NCBI GenBank assembly: GCA_038496445.1
Contig: JALMLS010000612.1
Location: 434,001-498,000, forward strand
Length of the DNA: 64,000 nt
Direction: 5' to 3'
Source: Trichosphaerium sp. ATCC 40318
Lineage: Eukaryota; Discosea; Flabellinia; Trichosidae
Shown: positions 34,586 to 46,648 of the stretch, piece by piece
Numbering within the stretch: the stretch's first letter is position 1
Layout: every line of letters starts with the position of its first letter
Program-made: the position numbers and the translations under genes
The notes under the pieces: model-generated
Told to the model about the DNA's origin: nothing
The model's input: the letters and a program-made list of their open reading frames with translations, nothing else
Databases searched by the model: none

Positions 34586-37273
34586 ATGTCTATTGAGTAT
34601 GTACAAATGACTGCTAAAGAGTTTCATTTTTCCAAGCTGTACGCTCTAATATTTGTAGGAGTGCTAGTGGGCGTACGTTTCACCACGGAGATGCACCTCC
34701 GTCTCCTTACACTAATGGATTGAGGCTACCTTACGAGCTGTTGCAGTATATATTTTCTCTGTTGCCAATTGTTGATTTGCTGGTTGTTTGCAAGGTTTGT
34801 CTTGCTTTGTGTCGCTTGAGATTTATCTCCTAAATTTCATATAGGTTTGTAGGTCTTGGCAGTATTTATCGTCGGATTCTCTTGTTTGGAAGACAAAGAC
34901 ATTAGAGAACTTCTATTTAAATCCAGTTCTACAGTATTGTTCGTTTATTTTTTGTTATTGCTGATTGTCTACAGGGAATTGGAGTTTGTGGTTAATTGGG
35001 AATGGAAGAAGGTGTTCAAGGAATGGTATAATTGGACAAAGCTTGATAAGGCGTTTGATGAAGCTCCAGAAGATATTGTGTGCGTGACTTTAAATAGAAA
35101 AACAGGTTTGCAATGTTCTCGTTTCTTCTGACTTGGATTCTTTATTATAGGTGGCTACCTGATGATGCGCTCACCAAAGATGTTACTAATACGCATAAAG
35201 GAGAGCTTGATCCAGGCCGGAAGAAGAAAAAGAAGAAAAAGAAAAAATCAATTAAAGTGATGGAGTTTTTCGATACTGAAGAGTCCAGATACACAGCAGA
35301 AGATGAAGATCACTCAGATTCTGTAAGTCTCTCCTTTAATTATTGTGCTCTAACATATAAAAAACAGGGGAGTGATATGCGTTGCTCAGACGGGTACTTT
35401 GATCGCACTTTCGACACGTTACCGCCCATGGAAGGTTAGTCTTGTTTTTTTAAATCTAACTCTTATAATGTGCAGCGCTAATTCCGCCGTTACTTCTACC
35501 TATACACAAGAAAAAGCTCTCGTATGACTATCAAAAACCTAATGTACAACATGTCCTTGCTGGGTATACGCCACAGAGCGCTACAATTGTGAAACTTGTT
35601 GATGTACTAAGTAGTCCATTTCATTATGGTAAGTTCGTTTTTTTTAAACGTTCTTCTGACTGGACTTCAGACATTGATTTTATGCAAGCAGTCTTGATGA
35701 CTTATAAGACGTTTACTAAGACTGAAACTCTTTTTAAACTTCTTGTGAGAAGGCACGTGATAAGTCACGTGAATTAAAAAACCGCGATGACATATTAGTT
35801 TTGATTTTCTAATAGTAGTGTATAGGTTTCACTCCAATGCACCTGAGAGTGTTGATGAAGCTGACTGGGAAAAGAAGTTTCTACGTCCTATACAACTTCG
35901 TATTTGTAATATTATAAAAACATGGATCAATAGGTATGCATCAGTATGATTCAATGTTCTTTTTCCTCGTTTAAAGGAAACAAACAAGAGATTAATAGTT
36001 AACTTACTGTTCAGTTATTTTTCTGATTGGCACGGTGATATGCTTAAAGCTGTGGTTACATTTGCACGTGGTGTAACTCCGAAAAGCATGTCAAAGCAGA
36101 TACTTAGCCTGTTGGAACGCAAGGTAATCAAAAACTATTGAATAGCGAAAACCCAATTTTCTTACCCAAGTATAATAGAAAAACAGCAGAACACATCGTC
36201 AAATCAACTACCAATTTAACGAAGATACTCCAGCACCTTCTGTACGAACACAAATGCCATTTCGAGCCCAGTTTCACTAACAGAATTTTGTTACAGGTTC
36301 CAGAGAATATTTTTGCTCAGCACTTATCCCTATGGGATGTAAGTGCTTTAGAGATCGCTAGACAAGCTACTCTTATTGAGTTCGAGTTGTTTGGTCAAAT
36401 AATGCCTCGTGAAATGCTAAACAAAGCATGGATTGGTCCACAACGTCGTCAGAACGCACCTAATCTATGCGTTTTCTTGACAAGGTACTGCGTCAGTTGA
36501 TGTTGCTTTGTTTCATTTATTTATGCATTTAATTTATTCGCTTATTTTTTATTTAAAGGTCGCGTGATATGTCACGTTGGGTTGCTGGTTTACTTACAAA
36601 AAAATATGAAACAAAGAAAGAGAAAATTAAGATTGCTAAATTATTTATTGTTGCTACGCAGGAGCTATTGAAATTACGTAATTTTAATACTCTAATGTCT
36701 GTTGTTCTTGGATTTAAGATCGCTTTGGCAACAGAAACAGATTTATGGGATGATATGGGTAATAGATATAAAAAGGTAAAAAAAGTAAACAAAACTGTTT
36801 TTTATTGACTGTTTCAAAGGATTTTCAAATTGTTGAAAATCTGATGGAAACTCATCGTTATAATCATTATCATACAACTATAGACGGCCCATGTATTCCT
36901 TACATAGGTACATGAATAATTTTTTTTGCTTATGAAACGATAAAGAAAGTCTGGATTTTTTTTACACTTTCTCCTCTTGCTCACTTTTTTTGCGTTAGCT
37001 TTTGATCTTAAAGGTATAACTGAGATTGAAACAGAACCTGCCTATATTGATACAGAAGGTAAGAGTATCAATTGGTTACGATCAAAGTCATTATACGATG
37101 ATATTGTGCGTATAATGACGTACCAACAGACACCGTATAATCTACAACCTGTATACCAGATCCAAAGAATGTTGCAAAACTTTACAGAGACTATTTTTAA
37201 GGCAAAGACAAAGAGGAGGCGTACATCCGTCTCACCTATGCAACTTAAAATGGGTCTTAATAAAATTAAGTAG
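34586..37273 (+). CDS. F-box protein fused to a Ras guanine-nucleotide exchange factor
   Basis: Many exons from ATG of MSIEYVQMTAKEFHFSKL. An F-box follows (LRLPYELLQYIFSLLPIVDL, then VCRSWQYLSSDSLVWKTK). A Lys-rich run is next, then a RasGEF N-terminal (REM) domain: FMQAVLMTYKTFTKTETLFK, LRPIQLRICNIIKTWINSYF. The CDC25 catalytic domain has NIFAQHLSLWDVSALEIARQ, TLIEFELFGQIMPREMLNKA, FLTRSRDMSRWVAGLL, LLKLRNFNTLMSVVLGFKIA and PCIPYIG. It should load GTP on a Ras-family GTPase and may link this to SCF ubiquitination. The intron 35753-35825 requires a GC donor (GCACGTGA). Ends at 37273. Confidence 0.88.
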
Positions 37274-37851
37274 TCAGTAGTACTTGACTACGCACGTTTA
37301 AGGAAAAAAGAGTCTTTGTTTTACATTACTGCAGGTTTTTTGCTTTTCTTTTTTTTCGTTATGCCTAAACTAATCTCGCGCGCTGACAGTTGCTATATTC
37401 TTTATAATATTCTCATGTATATTTCACGTGATTTACACGAAACCTCTAAGCGATCTGCCATTTAATTGGCGTTCGTTGCTTCGAAAAAGTTTGACAAGCT
37501 TCATGAACAATTAGCCAAGGTACTACTTTTCCTGGCTTTGAAATGTGCTATCTTTCCGAGAAGTGATTGTCTTTGCCTTCTCTCTAAAGGTTAAATTATA
37601 ATAGTACAGCAAAGAGGAATATGATTCCAAAGGTTTTTGTAGTGTACCACGTACAAGAGCATTTTTCCTCTAAACAAACTAGACATTATCGCACTCACAA
37701 CAGGTTTGCTTATAGGCGTGTAACTACGCTATTTCACAGAACATTTGTCAAAGAAAACTATTAACTGCATAACGTCGGTTCATGAGAATCACGTGAAAAT
37801 AACGGAACTACCTAAAACCAACCTTTGATCAATCGGAAAAGTTCACCAGCA
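37274..37851. other. Intergenic region, no gene recognised
   Basis: Almost 580 bases. It has TCACGTGA-like palindromes near 37427 and 37789. No frame of interest on either strand. Confidence 0.4.
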
Positions 37852-38674
37852 ATGGCACACCTAGCATTCATTCTAGTACTTTTCCTTGCAGTGTACGACA
37901 CTTGAGGTCTACTCTATGTTAACACTTCCTATGTAAAAGTTCTACATCGGCGTACTACAACGCTCCTGGCAATACATCGCCTCCTTATCCTCCATGGACA
38001 CGGCTATGTCCAGATGGTGGGATGACAGGTGTTCGCACCGTCAAGCCTTTTGCTGTACCTAGGACCTTTCAATGGAGATGTTTCCACGACAACGTTGGAT
38101 TCCATGGTCCTCACACTGACTACGCATCAGGTCATTTAGACAGTTTCGAGCATGAGTGCAAATCAGGCTATGTTATGAAGGGTACAAGTACATTATTGCT
38201 TTGTATTTGACATTGCTGTTTAGAAATTAGAGGAACTGGTTGGGATAGAAACGATAGGATCTTTAGATTTCGCTGCGAGTATGTGCTTACGTTCTATAAC
38301 GCTAGTTAACCAGATTACAGGACTGAAGGGACATTGAGATGTGATACCGAGAGCAGAGCTTGGATTTGTACGGCAACTTAAGTTTTTTTTTGTTGTTTTT
38401 TCACGTATTCTAGGCTACATATAATCTCACGCATATCTCATCACTAATTTCAATTTAGCCGTCTATAATGTCGTTCCTGGAATCAATGGATTTGGTGACA
38501 TCTTGTGCCCTGAGGATACACCGTATATTACTGGCTTCAGAGTTAGTTCTACCTTTCTAACGTACATCCCACCTTTGGTAACAGTATATTTTGACACATT
38601 TTCGTAGTAGAACAGCGCCATCTGATCGCGTATGGGAGATGCAATGTTCTGCTGTAACTTGCGCAAGATCATAA
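37852..38674 (+). CDS. Secreted cysteine-containing protein, dermatopontin-like
   Basis: Exon 1 is a signal peptide (MAHLAFILVLFLAVSTSA). Later exons give LCPDGGMTGVRT, FQWRCFHDNVGFHGPHTDYA, HECKSGYVMKEIRGTGWDRN and DRIFRFRCDYRTEG, then DILCPEDTPYITGFRVSS and DRVWEMQCSAVTC. The recurring pattern of glycine-tyrosine, Ile-x-Gly/Ser and Asp-Arg-x-(Phe/Trp)-x-(Phe/Met)-x-Cys is the loop signature of dermatopontin-type matrix or lectin-like proteins. Two possible ends exist: a stop at 38381 if the GTACGG donor at about 38367 is not used, or 38674 after two more exons. The longer model completes a further repeat and is preferred. Confidence 0.6.
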
Positions 38675-39129
38675 TCTAACCCTTTTGTTGGTTTTTTTCC
38701 ATGAAACAAATGTGTAGTTGTCATTCTCTGTGTTTGATGAATAATAAAAAGCCGTTGCATAGGTATTAACTTACAAAATTCATTGGTCAGGAAACTATAA
38801 GAAAAGGTACAACGGTTATAATTTTGTAAAGATGTTTAATCAAACAACAGTCAACGTCGGTTCATGGCCGAATGTGACTATACATAAGGCACAGCTACTT
38901 AGAAGCACGTGTTAATATAGATGTAAGAGATATATGAGTACTAAGCTAATGAGCAAACGCTTATGATTTTTATTTCGTCAAAAACTCAAAGCTAAAAACG
39001 TGCAAGCAATGTAAGGTTTTTTATTCAAGTGATTTTGACATAAATGTCAAAATCCTTACACTTCTTTAATCCAATGCAGTCTTGGCTGTTGGATTTGCAT
39101 CCTATTTAAAAAAGTTAGCATGTGATTGC
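38675..39129. other. Intergenic region, no gene recognised
   Basis: About 450 AT-rich bases between convergent genes; only chance-length frames. Confidence 0.4.
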
Positions 39130-42100
39130 TCAGACGCAACGTCTAGAAAAAAGTTGTACCGTATTTAGTGGAATTGGTTTTTTTGGACTTTTATTGCTTC
39201 TCCTCAGTCCTGTTTTTTTCCTTGGTGATCTCTTCTTACCTGACGATGAAACTAGATTTCTTTTTCTCATACTTGGAGAAGTAGCTGATTTCTTTGTACG
39301 AGCAGGAGATCGCAATTTTTTGGGGGAGCTCGCTTTTTTAATGTTTCTGTAACAAGCTTGTGTTTAGCCTTTGATCAATAACAAAATACGTACCTAGGAG
39401 ATCCTGGGGATCTTGTAATACCCTTCTTAACTCTAGGACTAGTACTACTAGCACCAACGCGCCGTACAGCTCGCTTTGGACTTTTTTTGACAACTGCCCT
39501 TTTTTTCAAGCCAGCTCTTTTTGGGCGAATAACACGGGTGCCATTCGATGAGCGCAATACTCGTTTTGGTGATGTTACCTTTGCTGGAGCTTTCCGTTTA
39601 CCAGCGGACACTCGAGTAACTCTCTTCACAGGACGTCTTACGACCTTCTTAGGACTTGAACTAGTTGTGCCACCTGAGGTTCTGATTGCTCGTTTTGGAC
39701 TCTTTGTTGGGGTCTTCTTTGGACTTCTTTTAACCCTCCTGGTAGTTCCTGTTGTAGCCTTCTTAGGACTTCTTATCCTACGTTTTACAGCAGCTGAAGT
39801 AGCTCCTTTAGCAACACGTTTCGGTCTGACAACTTTTTTTGGTGATCGCTTGATTGTTCTTTTAATAGGTTTTCGTTTGACTGGACTTCGAGATACTTTT
39901 GGTTTAACACCAGATGGAGACCCAACAATTCGTTTAGGACTACGTTTAACACGTGTTGGAGATCCTGAAACACGTTTTGGGGAACGGACTTTTGCAGTAC
40001 GTCCAACTGATGGTCGTACAGGAGATCTTTTTGGTCTTCCAGAAGGGCTTTTAACGCCTCTCTTCACGACTCGACCTTTAGGACTAACAGAAAGTTAAAG
40101 ATGGGTATACCAAGGCTAACGTACGCAGGTGTTCTTCGCTTTGTAATAGCCTTCTTTGGACCCTTTGGTGGACCTCTTTTAATCCTAATTTAGTTAGGGT
40201 TTCAATTCTATTCATTAATTTTTTGAGGTACTTACGATGCTCTCTTTAGTCTACTCTTTGGTAGTACTTTCCTGGCTACTTTAGGAGGACCCTTCTTTAT
40301 TTTCTTAGGCCCAGCAGCTATCACTTGCTTAGGTTCGTCTTTTGGCTTCTCTGGTTCTTCATCAGAAACAGGTTCGTCTTCTTTAGGTTTCTCTGGTTCT
40401 TCAGATACAGCTTGCTCTGGTTCGATTGGCTTCTCTGGTTCTTCTACAGCCACAGGTTCGTCTTCTTTAGGTTCCTCTGGTTCATCGGTAGGTTTTTCTT
40501 GCTTCTCAGCTATAACTGGCACTGGATCTTCCTCGACCACTGGCGTATCTTCTTTAGGGTTCTCTGGTTCTTTATCAGCAACAGGTTCGTCTTCTTTAGG
40601 TTTCTCTGGTTCTTCAGACACAGCTTGCTCAGGTTCGACTGGCTTCTCTGGCTCTTCGTCTTCTGGTGTGTTTTGTATGGGGCTTTGTTCCTCTTTATCA
40701 GGAATGTTTTCGGTCGCATCTTCATCCTTTGCAGGTTCTGTTTGCCCTTCACCAACATTTTCTTTTGTTGGTTCTTCTGTAGATATCTTTTCAGGAGATT
40801 GCGTATCTTGAGATATTGGGTCAACGTCATCTTTGTCTGTAGCTATACAGAGAGATTAGAAAAAACCAAACAGAACAAAACGCGGAGTAACCCGCTCTGT
40901 GACAACTTACCATTGTCTTCTTCTTGCACAGGTTCTGGTGTTTCTGCTGTGTTATTTTGTGACGCTAATTCAGCAGGATCATCACCATCATCATACTTTT
41001 GAAGCTCAACTTCATTCTCATTCTCATTTTCTTCTGGAATGAGAATAGTCTCTGATGCACCTTCTTTAATTACTTCAACAGCAATTCCAGTTTCATCTTC
41101 ATCCTACACAACTGGTTAATTCCCTTCTTTGAACATAGAGTAGTATCAAATATCCTTACTTCAGAAGACAGTGAAAGTACACCTGCATCAAGCTTATCGA
41201 AACTCAAGTCCATGTTATCAGGAGTTTTATTTATCAAGTCATCTGAATCTAGTTCTGTGTAAAACAAAAAGTTAGTTTGGTTTCTTGACAAGGGTTTTTG
41301 TTTACCTATGATGTCATCTTTGATAGTATCACCAACTTTGTCAAGTTCTTCCTGAAGTTTGGTATTTACTGGCTCAGGCTCTGGCTCTGGTTCGGTTGTA
41401 TTTTGTGAAGTTTCGACTTGTTCAGGGTCATCACTCTCTGCTAGAAAGTCGTCATCTGCGTTAATAATGTCGTCCAGCTTAGCAGCGTCAGCTTCAGATA
41501 CTTCCGCTGGAGTACTAGTGGAAGTATTTGTAAGTTCAGCGTCTTGTTTATCGTCAACGATGATTTCTTCAGTCGTTTGAAGTGTTTCAGCATCTGGTAC
41601 ATCCTTGTCAGCATCATCGCTTGACTGAATTTGCTCGTTATCTGGATTGGCACTAGATTCTGGTTCTTGGTTTCCCGTTTCTTCAGGTGTAACAGGTATT
41701 TCCTCTTTAGGCTCAGCGTCATTGTTCAATATTTCTTCTTGCTTTGCAGGCAATATTACTTCCCGAACATGATGGCCACGGGCCAACTTTTGAAGGAGAA
41801 CAGTGCTCCTAAGTATCATAAACAAATGTGCAACGAGCGTGAACACGTGAAAAAGTACGAACTTACTCTTGTTTCTTTTCTTCGTGATCTTTACGCAATA
41901 CTTCCAAGTTTTCACTAGCGACAGTAGCACGTACACAAGACTGTATTAAAACAGCACTCTCCTAAAGCATAATTGTCAGACAACTAAACTGTACTTTCTT
42001 TTGTTTTGTGGTTTGCCCAAAACTTAAACAATTGCTTGCTGTTGGCTCTAGCGCTATTGTCACAACATACCTCCTTTTCATCGCGTTCTTTTCTGTATTG

Positions 42101-43806
42101 TTCAAGGAGTCCCTTCTTTCTTGTAAGATACCCACGTGTTACTCTTTGCAAATTGCATACAGCCTGCTCCTTTGTTTCTTTCTCATTTCTGAGTTCGTCA
42201 ATTGGGTTTTGTTTCCTTACTAACGAGCCACGAACACGTGCTTGAATCTTTGTAATTGAATCAACACGTTTTAAATGGGTTTTCTTCAAAGTCCCTAGAA
42301 TATCCTCTTTTCTAGTCAAGAACCCACGGATATGAGCTTGAATCTTCATTGCACTCTTTAATTGATCTGCTGACTGTTGTAACTCCTTCTCGCGAGCAGC
42401 TTTAAGCTCTTCAAGGGTACCTTTAGACCTTACAAGATGACCACGTGCAACTGCTTGTATCTTCTTTGCACTGTTAACCTTGACTTCGCGTTCTTTTTTC
42501 AAGTCTTCCAAGACATTTTCTTTTCGAGCCAAAAATCCACGTGCACGCGCTTGTAGCTTTGTAACACTCTTCTCACGTTTAAGTTGATGTTCCTTCTTCA
42601 GTGCACCAAGTTCATCTTGCTTACGCACAAGGTAACCTCTAGCTACAGCTTGAACTTTTTTTGCGCTTTCAGTTCTTTTGATAACAGCACTCTCATCTAC
42701 TTCTTGAGTTTCAGCTGTATCTTCGTTTGAACCGTCAGTTTCGACCTTTTCTGTTGGCTCGTCTTTAACTCCTTCAGTTGCATCTTCAGGGATTGCAACG
42801 GGTTCTGTTTCCTCCGCACTGACTTCCACTTGTTTGTCTTCAACTTGCTCGGGTACTGTTGATTGATCTTCAGAACCGTCTTGATCGGGTTTTTCTTCTA
42901 CAGGTTTATCCTTGTCGCCTTCAGTAGTTTCAAAGTTATCAAGCACAATGTCTAGGTCTTCAACAACTGTTTCTTCAGTTGTGTCGACAACGACAACGTC
43001 AGGAACACTAGCAATTGGTTCTTCAGTGTCATCAACAATTTCTTCACCTTCCTCGGATATGGCAACCTCTTCTTCATTGTCACCTGGTAGCAAGTCACTG
43101 ACCTTCTCACATTCTACTGCTTTCTCAGGTTCAGCAATATCTTCCATAACAACTTCCTCCTCATACTCATACTCAAACTCTTCTTGGCTAAGATCAGTGT
43201 ACTCTTCCTGATACTCTCCGTTTCCTTCTTCTTGATACTCTTCACCATTTTCGTCAACGTAGGTGTATGTGTACTCGTCTATTTACAAGATAAATAAGCA
43301 AGAGATGACAAACGGGTTTTTTTTTCAAAATATTCTAATACCATCACCTGTGTCTCCTTCTCCGGTAACTTCCTCGTACACATATTCAACTTGTTCGTCA
43401 CCCTCTACGCCTTCTTCACCTTCTACTTCTTCGTATACATACTCAACATCTCCTTCACCTTCTTCACCTTCTACTTCCTCGTATACATACTCTACGTCTC
43501 CGTCTTCTTCTTCTTGAATTTCATAGTTTTCTTCTTGACCTCCTTCGTAAACATACTCTTCTCCGCCTTGATTAAAATTGAGTACTGTCACATGAAGGCT
43601 AATTGATTAAACAAATCGAAATTTAGCTCACCTTCTTCATACTCTTCGACTTCGTAATCTCCTTCGTCGACTACATACTCATACTCTTCGTCTCCTTCGA
43701 CGTACTCTACTTCCTCATACTCTTCACCGAGACCATCACCTTCAATGACGTCCTCTAAAACGTCTTGGTCCTCCATTAATTCTGGTTGTTCGTTCGAATC
43801 GTCCAT
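39130..43806 (-). CDS. Large acidic multi-IQ protein with SPKR-repeat basic tail
   Basis: One frame runs through about 14 exons. N-terminus: very acidic repeats of the type VEYVYEEVEGEEG. Next, about seven IQ motifs (SAKKVQAVARGYLVRK; SVTKLQARARGFLARK; SAKKIQAVARGHLVRS; SAMKIQAHIRGFLTRK; SITKIQARVRGSLVRK; AVCNLQRVTRGYLTRK; LLQKLARGHHVRE), which bind calmodulin or EF-hand proteins. Then a long Glu/Pro region with EEPEKPKEDEPV repeats. The C-terminal 300 residues are Ser-Pro-Lys-Arg rich (RSPKRVSGSPTRVKRSPKR), as in H1-like or microtubule-binding tails and CDK sites. Start taken at ATG 43806; the open frame upstream lacks ATG. A cytoskeletal scaffold is plausible; no orthologue recognised. Confidence 0.7.
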
Positions 43807-44436
43807 TGAGTAATTATCTGCTGGTAAATCAACCCCAGCCTCGTCACCTTTAAAATAGTTAACTAGTGATTGGTTTAATTTGTTTTTTTGCTCAAATGGC
43901 AATTTTTAACGAAGCGGTTTTTTGCCAGATATCGCAATTTGTTCTTTAAAAATAAGCTAATAAAATGATTTTCTTGAGATAATCATAAGTAAAAAACCAC
44001 GTGACGGGAAGGGTGAGAATGTTTTCTCGAAAAAAAATCCAACCGATTTTATAGCAGTTTAGTACACTGAAAACTCCATCCATGCGCATGGAGGGACATT
44101 AAACACTAAAGTAACTAATATTCGCTCAAACCACTATAAAAATTTAACCAAACGTACTCAGGAGTTTTTTTCTACAATAAAAACAAGTTTTTGTTTATAA
44201 CGTGTTCACCAACTTCAAAGTAAGACCAAAATGGATGACTTCACACAATACTTATAATACTCTTAAGTCACAAATTGTACCTCACTACTACACTAGTAGC
44301 TGTCACACAGCAGAAACTCACGAAGAATTGGCACTACTTTACACAAAAATTGTAATTTTGAACACGTACCATAAATCTCACTAGGAAGTGGAATAGTTGG
44401 CTGTTTTGCATCTAAAAAAATACCGATAAGAATATA
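43807..44436. other. Intergenic region with possible terminal exon of the neighbour
   Basis: Upstream region of the multi-IQ gene. At about 44364-44411 (minus) a frame DAKQPTIPLPSEIYG fits in phase after a GTTACT donor in the next gene, so that gene may have a 3' extension here. Nothing else recognised. Confidence 0.35.
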
Positions 44437-45238
44437 CTACGAAATAATTGAGTAACCTTGTGAGTAATGAAAGTTATCATCGTCGATATCAGGTGAAATA
44501 ACTTGTAGGGTGCCGTCAGGTTGAAGCTCAAGTCGCTTGCCAATAGCAGGCGAAAGTAAACCATCAACATTTTCTCTAGCCATCTCTCTGTCTTTCTCTT
44601 CCTTCTGTCTAGCGATCCTTACACGATCAAGTTCATCATCATCTACTATTGCAAAAGGAAGTAGCATATCAAGGAATGATCGACTTCGTTTTAGTTTCGA
44701 TTTAGGTTTTTTTAAACCTCCACCAGAATTGTCTTTTGTTTCCATGTTTTCAGCCTTGACTTGATCTATTGCTGGCTCTATTTCTTCTGAAGAATTGAAT
44801 AACTTTCCGAGAAACGAGTTTCTACGTTTTAGCTTTGGTTTTGATGGTGCAGACAAGCTATTTTGGGTTTTTTCTTTATCTTTTTCTTGATTTAATTTTA
44901 TCATGTCGCTATCACTTACTACTTCAATAGGTAGTAACTTATCAATAAATGAGCTACGCCGTTTGAATGGTTTTGTTTCAGACTGAAATTGTGCAAGATT
45001 ACGCTGTACTCGTATGTGTTCGGCCTCAGCTTCGCCTATGACCTCTATTGGGATAACTTTATCCAAAAACGCGTCTAATTTATCACGTGTAGACTTTTTT
45101 GGTTCCTTTTTACCTAGTACGCTGTTAGCGCTCTCTACTTGTATTGTCGTTCATAGTATTACCTTCTGCGGCAATTGGGTCTCCAAAAGCGTCAACACCT
45201 CCACCATCTGGATTATCTTTTGACACTTCATTACCCAT
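44437..45238 (-). CDS. Predicted N-myristoylated protein with repeated RxxSF phospho-site motif
   Basis: Starts MGNEVSKDN, a good N-myristoylation signal (Gly2, Ser6, Lys7), then a GTAATA intron at about 45105-45161. The body has four versions of one motif: LDAFLDKVIPIEVIGEAEA, RRSSFIDKLLPIEVVSDSD, RRNSFLGKLFNSSEEIEP and RSRSFLDMLLPFAIVDDDEL. Arg-Arg-x-Ser is a basophilic kinase (PKA/PKC/CaMK) consensus right before a short amphipathic helix. This looks like a membrane-tethered, phospho-regulated docking protein; the function is unknown. The stop at 44437 may be bypassed by splicing into a short further exon. Confidence 0.65.
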
Positions 45239-45546
45239 GAACTATATTCATTCAGTACGAGCAACGATAAGGAAATTACTGAAAATTACAACGTGAAATA
45301 TGCTACAACAATTCAACGCATACGTACCGCCGCCTTTGTTTAAATTAACTTGACGTAGCAGGTGTGTTTATCTTTCTGAAACGTATACTAAGTTTTTGAC
45401 GGCAAAAACTAAATGCCACGTGCTGCCAATGAAAAAGTTTACATTGACAGAATATTTTTAACAACAAGGTAAATCGCGATTAACAAACAAGGACTTTATT
45501 AGGTAAAGCGTTTCTGTCACTTAGGACAATTTAGGGAAAAAAAAAA
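45239..45546. other. Intergenic region, no gene recognised
   Basis: About 300 bases. Contains the upstream region of the myristoylated protein and the 3' flank of the actobindin-like gene. Confidence 0.35.
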
Positions 45547-46536
45547 TTATTTTTTGGCAGCAGCTTGGATATCCTTTGTGAGCTCTACATCAAATAAATT
45601 AGACAAGAACAAATGTACCCAAATCGTACCTGGACGGACACTCTTCTTCACAGTGACATTTGGATCAATGACAGGCTTAGACCTGTCTTTCATAAAGATA
45701 CCTGCGTGCTGCAAGTCTGTGCCTTGTGCGATTTCACCTTTGAGAGCTTCTCTGTTGTTCTGTTTAACCTTGACATCCTCTGTAAAGGCACAACAATGAG
45801 CAAAATATCATTGATGCGTTAACGTACTATCGATGACAGGAGCAGAGCGATCAGCTGTTCTACCAGGAGACTTCAATTTATGGTCTCCTTCAATGTCTTT
45901 CATAAGAGGTTTGTTTTGCTCTGTTACATCTCTACGTAGCAGTTTAGTATTCACATCTAAAGAAGTGGACTATACGCACAACAAACCACTTCCAGTTTTA
46001 GCCATGAGTTCGTCGCTTAAAGCTTTTGGATCACGCTTCTCAATACGTACGTTTGGGTCGATAACTGGGTCTGAGCGATCCTTTTAAGCGTTATTGTTAA
46101 TAAAAAGTTGGTTTTCGCCCAAAAACAATTACCTGCATAAGAATACCGGCATGGTTTAGTTTTTTACCGGCTTCTACTTCGCTTGTGAATTCTGAACGGT
46201 CAATTTTTTTGACCTTTACATCCTCTAACCGGATCAGTTACTGATGCAAAAAAACTGCCAAAAAGTGTATTGTTTTCGGGCAACCGCAAAAGAATTCAGT
46301 CACCACGCGTATATCTATTCGTAGGAGTGCTGTTTGATTGATAGTGGAAATTTGAAAACGAAAGTTTGTCGAATAACTTTTTCAGGCCGTTTTGTAGAAT
46401 GAGAATAAAAGATACGCACTTTCAATAACAGGGGCGGACTTATCAGTAGTCTCAGTTTTCTTCAAAGCTGGCTTTTTACCACAGGCAATTGCAGCGGCAG
46501 TTTGGTCGTGAGCTTGGACAGATTCTTTTGTAGCCA
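45547..46536 (-). CDS. Actobindin / beta-thymosin repeat G-actin-binding protein
   Basis: Starts MATKESVQAHDQTAAAIACG and gives the beta-thymosin/WH2 actin motif as KKPALKKTETTDKSAPVIES. Further exons carry repeats in the actobindin style, for example KLNHAGILMQ then DRSDPVIDPNVRIEKRD; LKSPGRTADRSAPVID; and LQHAGIFMKDRSKPVIDPNV with TVKK. About four repeats in all. The end is DVELTKDIQAAAKK. Such proteins sequester actin monomers. Actobindin is best known from Acanthamoeba and Dictyostelium, which is one reason for placing this genome near Amoebozoa. Exons roughly coincide with repeat units. Confidence 0.82.
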
Positions 46537-46648
46537 TTATTAGTGTAGACGTTGTCGTTTGTAGTATGAATTTAGACAAGAGGTTAAGTGTGACTTGTTG
46601 TGGCTCGACCTTAGCCTTTTTTGTGGTTGCAACACTAGTGTAAAAATC

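Noticed and set aside
39370-40090. Histone H1 gene
   Set aside because: The SPKR region lacks a globular H1 domain and is joined in frame to the acidic/IQ exons upstream.
39487-40098. 203-codon plus-strand open frame
   Set aside because: Antisense shadow of the Ser-Pro-Lys-Arg repeats; composition is explained by the reverse complement of those codons.
40325-41002. 225-codon plus-strand frame rich in Phe/Trp
   Set aside because: Antisense of the Glu-Pro-Glu-Lys repeats of the multi-IQ gene.
43263-43606. Plus-strand Ser/Thr/Tyr-rich and Phe-rich repeat frames
   Set aside because: Antisense of the YVYEEVEGEEG acidic repeats.
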